From positions 434,001 through 498,000 of the forward strand of contig MCGO01000019.1 in the NCBI GenBank assembly GCA_002104985.1: 64,000 nucleotides of DNA, in the 5' to 3' direction. The DNA comes from Rhizoclosmatium globosum. Its lineage: Eukaryota; Chytridiomycota; Chytridiomycetes; Chytridiales; Chytriomycetaceae. This document shows positions 24,445 through 35,466 of this stretch, in pieces. A program made the translations under genes and the position numbers. Every line of letters starts with the position of its first letter. Position 1 is the first letter of the stretch. The notes under the pieces are model-generated. The model saw only the letters and a program-made list of their open reading frames with translations. It did not search any database and was not told the origin of the DNA.

Positions 24445-27068
24445 TTATTTACTTGTACTGAAATCATACACGACGATGGATCCATTATAACTTCCAGCAA
24501 TTAATACATCGCCGATAGTCTTCAAACACAAGACTGCACTTCGTGTATCTGAAACCAGCGACCTTCGCAAAGCCTTTTTACGCTTGTCCCATACACGAAT
24601 TCTTCCATCCCATGCTCCCGCAATAACAATATCTGCTACAGGGTCCTCCGTCAGCATCGTGATCCAATCCCCTAAAGAACATAACGATCCAGTCGCGGTA
24701 ATTTCAATCTTGTTTCTTTCATATCCGTCGTCGACAGTCTCGTCAGCGTTCTCCTTCAAACAAACTTTCCAACCACGAACGTTCCCATCCTTAAACCCGC
24801 ACAACATATTCCATTCGCAATCGACCCCAGTCTCTCTTATTTGTGCGCTGTTAATTCCACCAGTTGTCTCGAACGCGCCAACAAATGAGACAGAACCATA
24901 CGTAGTCAAATCAAACACCAACTCTTCATCCAACGCGTTTCGAAGCGGATCCGGAATCGGCTTCGCTTTCAGGCACAAGCTTTCAATACACCCACTCTGC
25001 CTTTCACGCAAGTTGAATGCACGAACCGCCAAACTGCAACTGACCCTTTTGCACACGCTTCAATCACAAACCAATGCCCTGGTTTAGCTCCATCCTGCAC
25101 AAGCTTCACACAACTTGTGTTTGCATCATGTTTCTTTGCTATCGCGGCTAACAGTGTCCCGGTTTGTAAGTCCCACAGTTGCAAGAGCTGTTTCTGCGCA
25201 GTTGCGATCACGGTTGACGTCACGTCGAGACAAGTTATATGAGACGAGGTGTGAATGTGTGGGGGTTGGAGGTATGGGCGTGTTGTGAGAGTTTGGACGA
25301 TTTTTGGGTGGGAGTGAGGTCCAGAGAGTTAAGGGTTTGGACCGCGACCGCCGGTTACGAGGTGGGTACCGTGAAGTGACATGCATTCAATTGGGTCTGT
25401 TTACGGTGTCAGCAGAAATTCAGAGACGTGTTGTGTTGTGGTAACTCACAAGGCGTGTCAATTGACTTCAATAGTTCCAATTCATACCTCCCATTTCCAA
25501 CCCATGTTTTACCGGGCTCGTTATTCACTAGAGTATCATAAGAGGCGTCTACAGTACTCGATCTTCCTGACTCCTCGGCCTGATCAACAAGCTCGCCAAT
25601 CCCCAATCCATCGTTCTCAATTCCATTTAACCAAACAGAATCCTCTATTTCCTCTCCACCCACAGTCAAGCCTTCAGAAACCTGAGCTGGACGAGGTCTA
25701 GATTGCGTAACTCGTCGACCCCACCTCCCTTGCACGATTTCATCCCATCGCACACAATCTTGCACTTCCTTAGCACTCGCACTCAACGGCGCGCTTTCAA
25801 CAAGCTTCCAGACTTTCAAGGTCCCATCCCACGACCCTGTTATAACCTCTCCCGTGGAAGTGGTTTCGAGACAGGTCACTCCATGGGAGTGAGATGCGGA
25901 TTGGCGACGGAATGTATATGGCGATTGGAGGTATGTTTTTCGTGTTGAGTGTTGGGATTTGTACGTATGAAACCAGGAGAAGAGATGTGGTGAGATGATG
26001 ACTCTGGTGGGGATGTATGTAGGGAAGGATAGAAGGAGGTATGTTTCCACCATGGTCTAGATATGGTGATGTGATTGTTTTGTGGTGGTGTGGGAGTTGT
26101 CAGGATTTTTCGACGTTGGCGTGGTTGCTGAGAGCAGTGGATTTTGGCAAAAGTTCATTAAGCCTTCGTTTCGATCCTGTCTGCGCAGAAGTTGAATCAT
26201 ATTCAGTAGTTGAATCGTTGATTTCAAGAGTGTCAATTAACAAGTTATCGACAACGTTTTCAGCTGCCACATTAGTCTCAGGTCCCGTGCCGGATAAGGA
26301 GAAGGCGTCAAGAACTATTTCATGCGTACGAGCCTGCTGTACGACAAAGGAAATGTCTACTCCAGCTGAAATACACGCCGTTTTCCAATAAACCTGATCA
26401 AACGCCAGCTGGGAAAGGAAAGTGCAGACCCGCATTATGCGTGACATGGACTTGGAGGCAAATAGGAGAACACAAGTATCCAAAGCTCCGTAGGAAGGGC
26501 TTTTGATCCACAACATTTCGGAGCAGGAGGAACTCGCTGTTCTGTTCGATGTGAAGAAAGCGGTTTAAATAGCGGAATAATTGTTGAAGTGAGACGTTTG
26601 GCTGTACTGGATTTACTTCGAGAACGAATTAGAAACGGTTTTTTGGAGTTTGAGGGTGAGCGGCTTGACTTTCCAAGAGTCAAACACGTATCAAAATTCA
26701 AGAGTTCATCATCGATAGCTGATTTATAGGCACCATTGTGGTGCTCCGAGTTGTGAAGATTTACATGGTGCCTCATTGTCAACAAGTCCCTTCTCAGTGA
26801 GAACCGAGGTATCTGCTGGAGGAGTCATGGGCGGATCGGGATAGTTGAGGACAAGTTTTGATTCAAAGTCAATGAGATCTTCGTCGGCTGATGAGGGAGG
26901 CGGGTTTGCGTCTCGTTGATGATCATCATTATAGTCGTCGATTTCGGAATGAGGAGAGAATGGAGCAGTCCCATATATTGATGGTGCGGTTAAATTCTCA
27001 GTAGCAATAGCGGTCGGCGATTTTGATCCGGTGGTTGGCACTGGAAGGATCTTGACACGTTTCCTCAT
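24445..27068 (-). CDS. F-box / WD40 protein (SCF substrate receptor)
   Basis: Minus strand, ATG at 27068, stop near 24445. The N-terminal 170 residues are acidic and Ser/Pro-rich. An F-box follows (ALPTELWILVFSYLPP, then SRIMRVCTFLSQLAFDQVYW; about 26540-26380), then at least five WD-like repeats (GEVITGSWDGTLKVW, LVTGGRGPNP-LTLW, IATAQKQLLQLWDL, IVIAGAWDGRIRVWDKR, LIAGSYNGSIVVYDF). Clear intron 25449-25397 (GTGAGT...CAG); another is likely near 26075-26130. -1 breaks are seen near 26449, 25333 and 25010, and two joins (26770, 25240) remain unresolved. The product would present a substrate to an SCF ligase. It overlaps no other gene and ends 139 bases from the end of PGI (convergent). Confidence 0.7.
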
Positions 27069-27174
27069 CGTGTAGCTGTCACGATTCTGATTGGAAATCC
27101 CAACAACTAAACAACCTCTGATAAAACTTCACGCCAAAAACTCAAAGTTAACTACTTATCTTTTTATTTTATCC

Positions 27175-28662
27175 ATGAAATCAACTGCGACATCATCAAA
27201 CTGCTTGAATTATGTGGCATTTTGGCGAAAGACAAAGAACCCGCCACCCTTCATCCGATTCAGGAATGTTGGCTTTATGGTAGTGGGACTTTTATTGATG
27301 CAGCTTACTTTGAGCAAAATCATGGCAAATGGACAGTTGAGGAAGGTCCTTGGAACTCGCTTTTGGAAACGCCGAACTCATTCAATTCGAGCAGTTTATA
27401 CTCAACGGTATATAGTGCTTTATCTATATTCCCAATCAACTCAACAAGGTTCTTGTTTGACAGGTCCCATAAAGAATGACCCACACTGCAATAACATCCA
27501 TAAAAGTTAATTCAGCTCACACCAAATTCTAAGAAGCTGAGTAAGGGTTTTTATGCGTCCGGCTGGAGACATGTAGCGAACACTCCAATTCCACATCAGT
27601 GTGAGACTTATGAGGTGATGCACGGTACAGATTCAGTCATCTTTGATTTTAACCTACTATTTTAGTCTAAATACAGCCTCTACAGAGCCGATAACTCAAT
27701 ATCGAACAATATTATCTCGTCTCTAAAGCGATGCATTCCAAACCCAAAAGGACTAGTAATATTGAAACTCCATTCTAAATCACCTGTCTCCGAAGATATG
27801 GTTCTTCATATGAGGTCTCTCGTTGTTGAAGCTGGTTGGGGTTCCGAAAACCATGTTATGTTCCTCGTCCACCACAAATCCAATCAGACTTTGAGCCAAA
27901 CCGAAAAGAACACCATACTGCTACTCTCGAATATACCGACAGAGTTTCATTCGTTGTGTCATGTCTTCACCGACGGGGAAATGAAAGCAGAGTATTCTGG
28001 TTACAGTGAACAGAGGTTTCATCCTCACATCACTTTCGCTCACGTTATGAGACTGCATCCCAAGTATGAGCTTGTATGGTTTATCGAAGAAGACGTGCGA
28101 TACACGGGACGATGGCCGACACTCTTTCGCGACGTTGAACTATTTGCAAATAATCAAGGGCTCCAACAAGTACCTGATTTTGTATCATTTGAGGACATCT
28201 GTGAGCCTACTTCGGACTGGGTCTACAGCAAAGAATGTGAACACGTCTTTGACAGACAGACTCAGCGGCATTCACTCGGTGTTGTATGGTACAATTCTAA
28301 AAGTATAAATAAGCTCTAAGTAACTTCTAGGGGATGGAGCCAAAACCTTGCGAAGGCACTAATCGATCGCCTCAAAAAAGATGATCAGAACTGCTACTAT
28401 GAAGTGTTTCCTCCGTCCGTAGCCAAAAACGCTTCTCTCAACTCCTTATTTGTACCTCACAGTCTTTCTTTAAAAAAGGGCATCGTGAAGACTGGGGTCG
28501 TTTGCCAGCATGCCAGAAGCCTCTTGTTGGTCAGGAGTCAGTTCCAGGAGGATGGACTTTCAATGATGGCGTGAAGAGCGCAAAGACTTTTATGCGGACT
28601 GGATGAAGGGAAGTAGAAACTGCTTTCCAAACGCGCTGTTACATCCAATAAAAGAGAAATAA
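27175..28662 (+). CDS. DUF3405 type II membrane protein, copy 1
   Basis: Exons about 27175-27407, 27464-27614, 27666-28288 and 28331-28662. A short cytoplasmic N-terminus and one membrane helix (NVGFMVVGLLLMQLTL) precede a luminal domain that matches DUF3405: SLVVEAGWGSENHVMFLVHH, FHSLCHVFTDGEM, WFIEEDVRYTGRW, PDFVSFEDICEPTSDW, QRHSLGVVW and LNSLFVPHS. The acidic EEDVRYTGRW core resembles the metal-binding DXD region of GT-A glycosyltransferases, so a Golgi glycosyltransferase is likely but unproven. -1 breaks near 27504, 28477 and 28590; the phase of intron 1 does not fit perfectly, so exon 1 is less certain. Copy 2 starts 43 bases after its stop. Confidence 0.7.
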
Positions 28663-28704
28663 TTGTTTCAAAATAAGTCGACCGTCGTATCACAACAGGT
28701 CAAT

Positions 28705-30145
28705 ATGCAGCTATATTCCAGGCACGAATTAAAGAAAAAGCTAAGAGGGGCAAGAGAAGTCATTCTCGCAATCATCGCTTTCTCTGCGGCTGTATCGTGC
28801 GCGTTGGCGTTTTGTCTCAATATACCTCGACAACGTATCCTGGCACTGGGCGAACATATATCCCAAACGTCTTCAGATTCAGTGTTTGTAAGTCTTTACT
28901 TAGTTTGAGTCATGTTTTCACATAAAGTGACCGCATGGTTTGACAGGTCCCAACTTCGAATGACTGTATTAGGATAGCTGAAACTATATCGGTCCGACGT
29001 AGCGATGAGCCGAAAATATTCAGAAACCGAAGCCTGGGCAGTTGGAAGCCTGTACATAATACTCCGTTTCTGAGTGATGGTCCTTGCCAAACATACAAAG
29101 TAAGACCTCATTGAAACATTCTGCCAAGTGTTTTAACGTAACACTTTAGTCAAAATATACCCCATATAATGACTCTAGTCTTTCCCAATCAGTCTGTTCG
29201 TCTATCAAGAAATGCATAAACGCGAAATCAGTCATCCTCCTCCGTACAACATCATCCGTTAAGATAACCCCCGAGAAGATCGCCTTCTTTCGTTCACTTG
29301 TCGTTGAAGCCGGATGGTCTTCAAACCAGCACGTCGTATTCCTGGTCCATCATAATCAATTTGAAAACTCAACGGCTGAGCAGAAACAACTCATTCTTAA
29401 AGAATCTACCATACCCGTCGAATTTCATCCTTTGTGCTTTGTCTTCACAGATGGCGACGTTTATGACGCATTCAATATCTATGACAGCCAATACTTTGAT
29501 GCACACACAACCTTTGCGTATTTTATGCAACTTCATCCACAATACGACTTCGGTTGGATGATCGAAGATGATGTACGGTATACAGGGCGTTGGAATGAAT
29601 TGTTTCACAATGTTGATGTTTTATGGAGACAACGTAATCCTAACAAACGAGAAGGACCCGACTTTGTTTCCTTTGAAGATATTTGTGAGCCGAGTCTAGA
29701 TTGGGAGCATTATAAGTCTTGTGCGAGTTTGTTTCCGCGATCGGGCCAGAGGCATACTCTCGGTGTAGTTGTGTAAGTTTGAAATTCCTGGGGAAATGTT
29801 TTGACCCAATCTTTCTGTAGTGGTTGGAGTCGACGCCTCACCGATTATGTGATTGAACGACTTGACAGAGGCGAAAACTGTTATTCGGAAATCTTTGCCC
29901 CTTCCATTGCTCACAACAAATCTTTAAACTCTCTCTTTGTTCCTCACACATTATTCACGGATAACGAGGTCAACAAGAATCTTGGACGAGTTCCGTCGTG
30001 CTCAAACTCACTGCCAGGACAAGAGGGGACGCCGGGAGGCTGGACATATCGATGTGACGGTGGGACAGCTCGACGGTTTTACAACACATGGAAGATATAT
30101 GGTTCTTGCTTCCCAGCAGCTTTATTGCATCCAGTTAAAATATAG
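28705..30145 (+). CDS. DUF3405 type II membrane protein, copy 2
   Basis: Exons 28705-28887, 28947-29099, 29150-29772 and 29821-30145; intron positions match copy 1, and no frame break is needed. About 427 residues. A basic cytoplasmic start (MQLYSRHELKKKLRGAR) and one membrane helix give type II topology. The luminal part repeats the DUF3405 blocks: SLVVEAGWSSNQHVVFLVHH, FHPLCFVFTDGDV, WMIEDDVRYTGRW, PDFVSFEDICEPSLDW, SLNSLFVPH and a C-terminal GGWTYRCDGGTARRFYNTW. As for copy 1, a Golgi glycosyltransferase-like role is inferred from the ED-DVRYTGRW core and topology. Copies 1 and 2 are a tandem duplication that has diverged to roughly half identity. Confidence 0.78.
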
Positions 30146-30290
30146 TGTAAGAATGCGAATGTTTTTAATTGAGTTCGTCAGTTATTTGGGTCACATAAGA
30201 AAGCGATTGATAACTTGTGTGTCTGAGATTCCACATGATGATTTCGACCCTGACCATCTCCGACTGAGTCGCTAGTAGAGAGCGATGTTG

Positions 30291-30602
30291 TTATTGATTC
30301 CTTCTCTGACTATTCTTGTGCGTTTTCGAGAGACCAGATTCGGCTTTCATGTTTACGCCACTTTGTCCGCCAACTATTCCATACAGTTTACTGTATTTCC
30401 TCCAGTGATTCTGCTGATGTTCTGAAAGCGCGTCACTTCGATAGTAAGACTTGGTGCATCCAGGAACAGAACAGTGGTATCGATGAGCCTCGGATTTATG
30501 CATTAGGGCATGTCGCGAAACATGGGCACGAGATGAAAATGTTAGGCCACATTCGTCACATCTATAGAATAAGGGTGTGCTTGATTGTGAAGTCATGAGC
30601 AT
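30291..30602 (-). CDS. small two-finger C2H2 protein, copy 1
   Basis: 103 codons without introns. Two C2H2 fingers fill the N-terminal two thirds: CDECGLTFSSRAHVSRHALMH and CSVPGCTKSYYRSDALSEHQ..H (C-x4-C...H-x4-H). After them comes the block HWRKYSKLYGIVG and a short basic tail. The same layout, including WR+-x-KLYGI, is found in the gene at 31426-31794, so they are tandem paralogues about 800 bases apart. Probably nuclear DNA-binding regulators; targets unknown. Confidence 0.7.
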   Translation of the reverse strand: MLMTSQSSTPLFYRCDECGLTFSSRAHVSRHALMHKSEAHRYHCSVPGCTKSYYRSDALSEHQQNHWRKYSKLYGIVGGQSGVNMKAESGLSKTHKNSQRRNQ

Positions 30603-31425
30603 TTGAGATGTTTCAAAATGTGGCTAATGGCAAAAATGATAACCGACTTTTGCCTTGAGACACCACCTTACTTAAAAGAAAGAAATTCATAGCGTTTATA
30701 CTTATTCGCATCGACAGATGCAAAGTCAAAACACGAATGGATCAGCCACCCACTGCAAGTGAACAACATTGTCTTCACTTCCAAGAATTGTGTGGCTAAT
30801 TCTATTTATTTAGAAAAATAGACAAATTAAAGATAGGTATTAAAATCTGTGGAGATCCAACCACGAAGCTGTTCACCATTCTCCAAATAGAGAACACGAC
30901 ATCGAAGGTTGAGCCTGTCCAAATAAACAGCTTTGTATACTGGAATGGAACAGATGGGTTTGCAATGACTGGTCAATGATCGTGGTACAAGCCGGAGGAT
31001 CTTAATTCTATCTCAAATCATGAATCCCATTATACTTCATCCAGTGAGTCACCAACACTGTTTTACTTCAGGAGCTGATTGTCGAGGTTTTCTATGGGTG
31101 TCGGGTGTTAGTAAGACATCACAAACGTCAAGCAATGAGAACACAGTCAGCATGCATACCTCAGTCAGCATTTCAAAACGATTGTACTGTGCACTGTTAT
31201 GAGAATACCCTAAGATTCAAAAGGGACGTTTCGTTGGGCCTTTTTCAAGGCACGTCAGCAACATCTCTACGAACCGCCGAAACGCACCAACCTTCACCAG
31301 CTTAAAAGTATCAGTGAGCTTGAGCAAACGAAGCACTTAGTATTGCTCATTCAGCACATTGTTTGGGTATACAACGGTGGTTTATTTGGAGTATCCAGCC
31401 ACCAGCCAGTCCAGCCACCAAATCA
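30603..31425. other. intergenic region between the two small C2H2 genes
   Basis: Contains the promoter side of the 30291-30602 gene and the 3' flank of the 31426-31794 gene, both on the minus strand. No open frame here shows domains or biased codons on either strand. I see no RNA gene or strong repeat. Confidence 0.45.
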
Positions 31426-31794
31426 CTACTCACACAAGAAAGCAATCGACAGCTTATCAACGGAATCCGAGAACGTTGAGCCTTGCCGCAGCGGTTCCCT
31501 TCCATTCACACTATTATCGCAGCTCATTTCCCACGCAGGCCTGGTTCCGCTTATTCCATATAGTTTGTTGAACCGTCTCCAATGGCTGTGCTTGTGCTCA
31601 GCCAATGCATCTTTCCTGTAATATGCGCGAAGGCATCCTGGAACGTCGCAGGTGTATTGCCGGGAGTTTGCGTTGTGAGCGAGGACGTGGCGTGACAAAT
31701 GGGATCGCGAGGAGAAGGCCATGTGGCAGTCGAGGCAGGTGTAGTAGGAAGGTGGTGAATTCCACTTCATGCCGGGTGTGGATGGTGACGGCAT
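31426..31794 (-). CDS. small two-finger C2H2 protein, copy 2
   Basis: 122 codons, no intron. Fingers CLDCHMAFSSRSHLSRHVLAH and CDVPGCLRAYYRKDALAEHK..H are followed by HWRRFNKLYGISG, the same architecture as the 30291-30602 gene, with a longer Ser/Pro start and a different tail. A TATA-like TTATTTG-rich stretch lies upstream around 31840-31855 (minus-strand promoter). Likely nuclear DNA-binding factor; targets unknown. Confidence 0.7.
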   Translation of the reverse strand: MPSPSTPGMKWNSPPSYYTCLDCHMAFSSRSHLSRHVLAHNANSRQYTCDVPGCLRAYYRKDALAEHKHSHWRRFNKLYGISGTRPAWEMSCDNSVNGREPLRQGSTFSDSVDKLSIAFLCE

Positions 31795-32068
31795 TTGGGC
31801 TGGTTAAGTTGTCTTGCTTTGGAAGTGGATGTGCTCAAAGTATATTTATTTGCGGCGAGTTGGGCATCTCCAAGCCAAAGGTTCATTCTTGAATTCATTC
31901 TTGATGGTTGACACGAATAGTTACAGTAACATAAAAACGAAATGATATCCATGTTTGCACTGTGAATATGCAATGTTTGTCCTATATGAACAACAGAACC
32001 ATAAAAAAAGGCGAACAACCCCAACCCAATCATCCATCTGAACTTCATTTAGCAACCATCTACATTAC

Positions 32069-33745
32069 TTAGAACTTTCCACCCGACCTCGACCATGAAA
32101 TCACCCTCCATCCCAATGTCTCCGGATCCACAGGAATCTCAGGACTCAAACATTGGTCCTTTGTCAATGCAATCGCATACGCGGCAGTGTCAATCATATC
32201 TTCTCCACCGAGTTTGATTTCCTTTGACTTTTTGTCTCTAAACATGAGAACTTCCTGTGTTCGGAAAGTGATAACAATAACAGGCAGTGTCTTGTCCTCA
32301 TTCAAGAACATGAGCTTCTTGATGTCGACTTGAGACAGGTCCAAGAGTTTGCAGTCAGACACAAGGTTGGCGATACGCTGTTGACCAATGACGGCTGAGA
32401 TTTCAGCAAAGACCTGTGAGTGCATTTAGAAATCATACTCTTGGTTGCAAAAAGACGCTGTTGTGACATTGAGCTGTGCTTGTAGCCATACTTCGCAAAA
32501 AGTCGTTCGCTACGTTTCAATGCTCGCTTTGCTCGCTATTCCTCCTCTCTCGCCAAGTTGTTCGCGTTCCGCCCGTTCGACATTCCTTCCCTCATTCCTC
32601 GCTCAGTCATGATCTCGCTCATAGGTTTCGTTCCTCACTCAGGCATGATCTCACTCGTAGGTTTCGTTCCTCGCTCAGGCATAATCTCACTCGTAGGTTT
32701 CGTTCCTCGCTCAGGCATAATCTCACTCGTAAGTTGAACTTTTACCTTCTCATTACACCATTTCTTGATGGGAGCCAAGTTGCCCTTCAAGTTTCCCTCC
32801 AAAATCTCAGGAATAACAAATTGAGCCATTTCCGCCAAGAATTCCTCCTTTCTGAAAGAAGGATCGACGAGACGGAAAGCAGAGATACATTTTGCTTCCT
32901 CCGTTTCATCAAACCAGGATTTCACCTTGTACCATGTGTCTCTGACGGACTCGACGGCAGGGTTTTCTGATTCTTCAAAAGATTTCGAGAGACCCGACAG
33001 TTTTTGAGCGATTGGGTTTGATTCATTGAAAGTTCTCCATTTCTTTTGCCATTCTGTTTCCTGGGCGATAACGACAGCCGCACCGGCATCTGGGTTGGCA
33101 GCAACAGGTTTGATGTGTTTTCGTTGTTCAAGTTGAAGGTTTCTCAGGTGTTGACGTTCTTCCGCAGATTTGTATTCGATAAACTGGGCATTTGCCGTTC
33201 CTTTTGCGAGATCGTTCTGGATAGATTCAATGTTCTTTGCAACGGCTTTCGCAGCTTTTGTTTCGAGAACCGGGGCGGCAGCAGCAGCAACCGTCTGGCC
33301 GACAGCGACAGTAGCGCGGCCGACAGCCTGGGCGGGTGCAGATTCGAGGACCTTGTTAACCTGAGAACCAACTGCGGCGGCGGCATGCGAGACCTGGTTT
33401 TGTGAGACAGTTTAGTTAAGAGAAAGGGTAGAATCAAAGAAGAGAACAAGAGAAGAAATTCACCGTCTCGGCCACCTTCGAAGCGCCCTTCCCACTGAGC
33501 ACAGCCGCATCCTTCGCTTTCTTGACAGCATCGCTTTCGGCAATCTCGGTGGATTTGTCGCTGAGCAGCTTGACATCCTCCTTGAATGTCGGGTGCTCGG
33601 CTACCTGGCGCTGCACCGACTTGACGAATTCGCTGATGAAGTTGACGTTGTTGTTGTTCGACGAATTGAACCGCCGTGGAACTACTTGCGAGGGTACTAG
33701 CGATGCCCGCGTGGTCGTGGTCAGAACCTTCAGTGATCGGTGCAT
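32069..33745 (-). CDS. TIM44: mitochondrial import motor subunit Tim44
   Basis: Minus strand exons 33745-33464, 33393-32746 and 32413-32069. The start has a mitochondrial presequence (MHRSLKVLTTTTRASLVPSQ). A charged, alanine-rich coiled region follows, then the C-terminal Tim44 domain (VKSWFDETEEAKCISAFRLVDPSF region, FLAEMAQFVIPEILEGN, LAPIKKWCNEK, then IGQQRIANLVSDCKLLDLSQ, VIVITFRTQEVLMF, GWRVISWSRSGGKF). Tim44 sits on the matrix side of the inner membrane and ties the TIM23 channel to mtHsp70. No frame break was needed. The second intron (32745-32414, 332 nt) is by far the longest in the window and carries a 36-bp tandem repeat. Confidence 0.9.
32591..32731. repeat. 36-bp minisatellite inside the TIM44 intron
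   Basis: Three full copies of a 36-base unit at 32624-32659, 32660-32695 and 32696-32731 (the last two identical, the first with two or three changes), preceded by a degenerate copy at 32591-32623. The unit begins GGTTTCGTTCCTCGCTCAGG. The array abuts the 5' splice site of the TIM44 intron on the minus strand. Confidence 0.85.
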
Positions 33746-33893
33746 TGGTTGGTTTGTTTTCTTTTTTCCGTCCCCTTCCGATATCTACAAAATAAACACG
33801 TCAGACTTTATTTGAAATCAGAAGATGTCAGAGAGGTAAGCAAAAGCTTAATAACAATTTCCTTTGTCATAAAGAGATCGTCGCTGAATTCGC

Positions 33894-34336
33894 ATGTATT
33901 CCATCGCCATCTTGCAACTCCTTCTCTCACTCGCCAGCGCTTTTCCAGCCGGTCCAGGTATTTCCTTAACTACTTATTCGAAGAATATCAGCATTGTGTA
34001 CTCAAATACTATACCATATTCTCTCAAAGGAAACCTTTGCTTCACGACAGACAGCCTCTGTCCAAGTTACATCAAATTGTACTGTTCCTCTATTCAACAA
34101 ATATGTGCGCCATATCAGAACCCAACTGCAGGAATCGGTTGTCAAGGATTCAAATGTTTTCCGAACCTGCCTTCTCCAGTTTCTGTGCCGACGCTAATCA
34201 ACAACAAGGCAGGATCTGGGTTCACTGTGATCCAGCATATCCGCCTCCTGCTTCATGTCCACTTCTTTGTGGGAAGGGGCAAGTGTGTCGAGGAACATAT
34301 ACCCCAGACTGTCAACCCGTTTATAAATGCGTCTGA
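33894..34336 (+). CDS. secreted cysteine-rich protein, array member 1
   Basis: Exons 33894-33957 and 34030-34336, with a -1 break near 34220. Signal peptide MYSIAILQLLLSLASAFPAG, then the intron, then a Cys-rich domain (LCFTTDSLCPSYIKLYC...CAPY...GCQGFKCF), a spacer with INNKAGSG, and the C-terminal module SCPLLCGKGQVCRGTYTPDC-QPVYKC. The C-terminal pattern CPL-x-C-x2-GxVC...C-x-PVY-x-C is repeated in later array members, which supports the restored frame. No enzyme motif; presumably a wall-bound or secreted protein. It is divergent from TIM44 with 148 bases between starts. Confidence 0.65.
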
Positions 34337-34456
34337 GACAACAAATATTTTAAGTTTCAATACATTTTGTCTTCTCTTTATGATAGCATACATTTAGCGA
34401 ACACACCCAGTGGAGAATTGTCAACCAAAAAAGAAGTAAACAACAAAGCCCATAAA

Positions 34457-35369
34457 ATGCATCAATTCCTATATCAACTTCTCCTCCTCACACATACCAC
34501 ATACGCGTTTCCAGCCTGGGGCGGTCCACGTACTGAACTCAATTCAACCCCCACTCCACTAAAATTCCAACCATCAACCAGACTTCCTACCAGGCCCCTG
34601 CCGAACAACCTGCACCGGCATCTCCTGCGACACCGACCTCGTCTGTCAACTCGTAAAACTTCCAAACTCACCACTCAACTGCAAAACCGCGCAATGCGTC
34701 CCTCCCTCAGATTCCCTCACCCAACAACAACAACAGTCAAAAACAAGCGCCAAAGCCGTCTTACAGCCTCTCCTCAAAAACCAAGTCTCTTTCGAAGCGG
34801 CACCGACTCTGTGTACAGAGAACGGGATCGCTGTGTGTCTGAAAGCGGGTCAAGTCTGTGGGGTTGTTGTGACACGGATCGATCGACACGCGTTTGGGTG
34901 GTCGGAAGTATGCACTTCGGCTGTCGTGTCCCCTAAACAAGGAAAACAACGCGTTGGAGATTTGGAAGGTCTTCCAGCCGCGTCGCCGTCGGAATTAGTA
35001 ACGAATCAACCGGTTTTGGATGTCCCTGTTGCGCCGGTGCCAAAAGAGTGTACGAGTACTGCGAATGGGTATTGTGAGAAGGTGGGGCGGAAGTGTGCGG
35101 TGGTTATTAATGAGGCGGTTTGGTCGGAGACTTGTGTTTCTGAAGTGAAGCCTGTGAATTTCGCGCAGGCTCAAGCGAGTGATCATGTTCCTGTTTCGCC
35201 TTTTGATAATCCGTTCTCTGGAATTAATACGCAGGCTCCTGGTGGATGTGGAGCAGGCGTTCAACCGTCCTGTGCTGGGGTTGGTGTGGTTTGTCCAACT
35301 GGCTCGGTTTGTGAAGGGAAATGGCAATGGATTGGAGACAAGTGTCAAGTCATTTATGATTGTATTTGA
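34457..35369 (+). CDS. secreted cysteine-rich protein, array member 2
   Basis: Exons 34457-34529 and 34582-35369; the donor could also be 34524, with the same phase. About 286 residues. A signal peptide (MHQFLYQLLLLTHTTYAFPA) is followed by module 1 (CRTTCTGISCDTDLVCQL...CKTAQC), a Gln-rich linker, two copies of a module of the form C-x4-G-x3-C-x4-Q/R-x-C-x-V-V...W-SE-x-C, and the C-terminal module GCGAGVQPSCAGVGVVCPTG. It has one more middle module than its neighbours. Secreted by inference; function unknown. Confidence 0.7.
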
Positions 35370-35466
35370 ATGTTTATTTGGTGGCGGAAATTCAACGACG
35401 TTTTTGTGGTGGTCCAGAAACAAACAAAAGAAATTGTCACTTTTTGTTTCCATAAGCAAACACTTG

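Noticed and set aside
32591..32731. 36-bp repeats as a CRISPR array
   Set aside because: The units are adjacent with no spacers, lie in a spliceosomal intron of a nuclear gene, and the host is eukaryotic.
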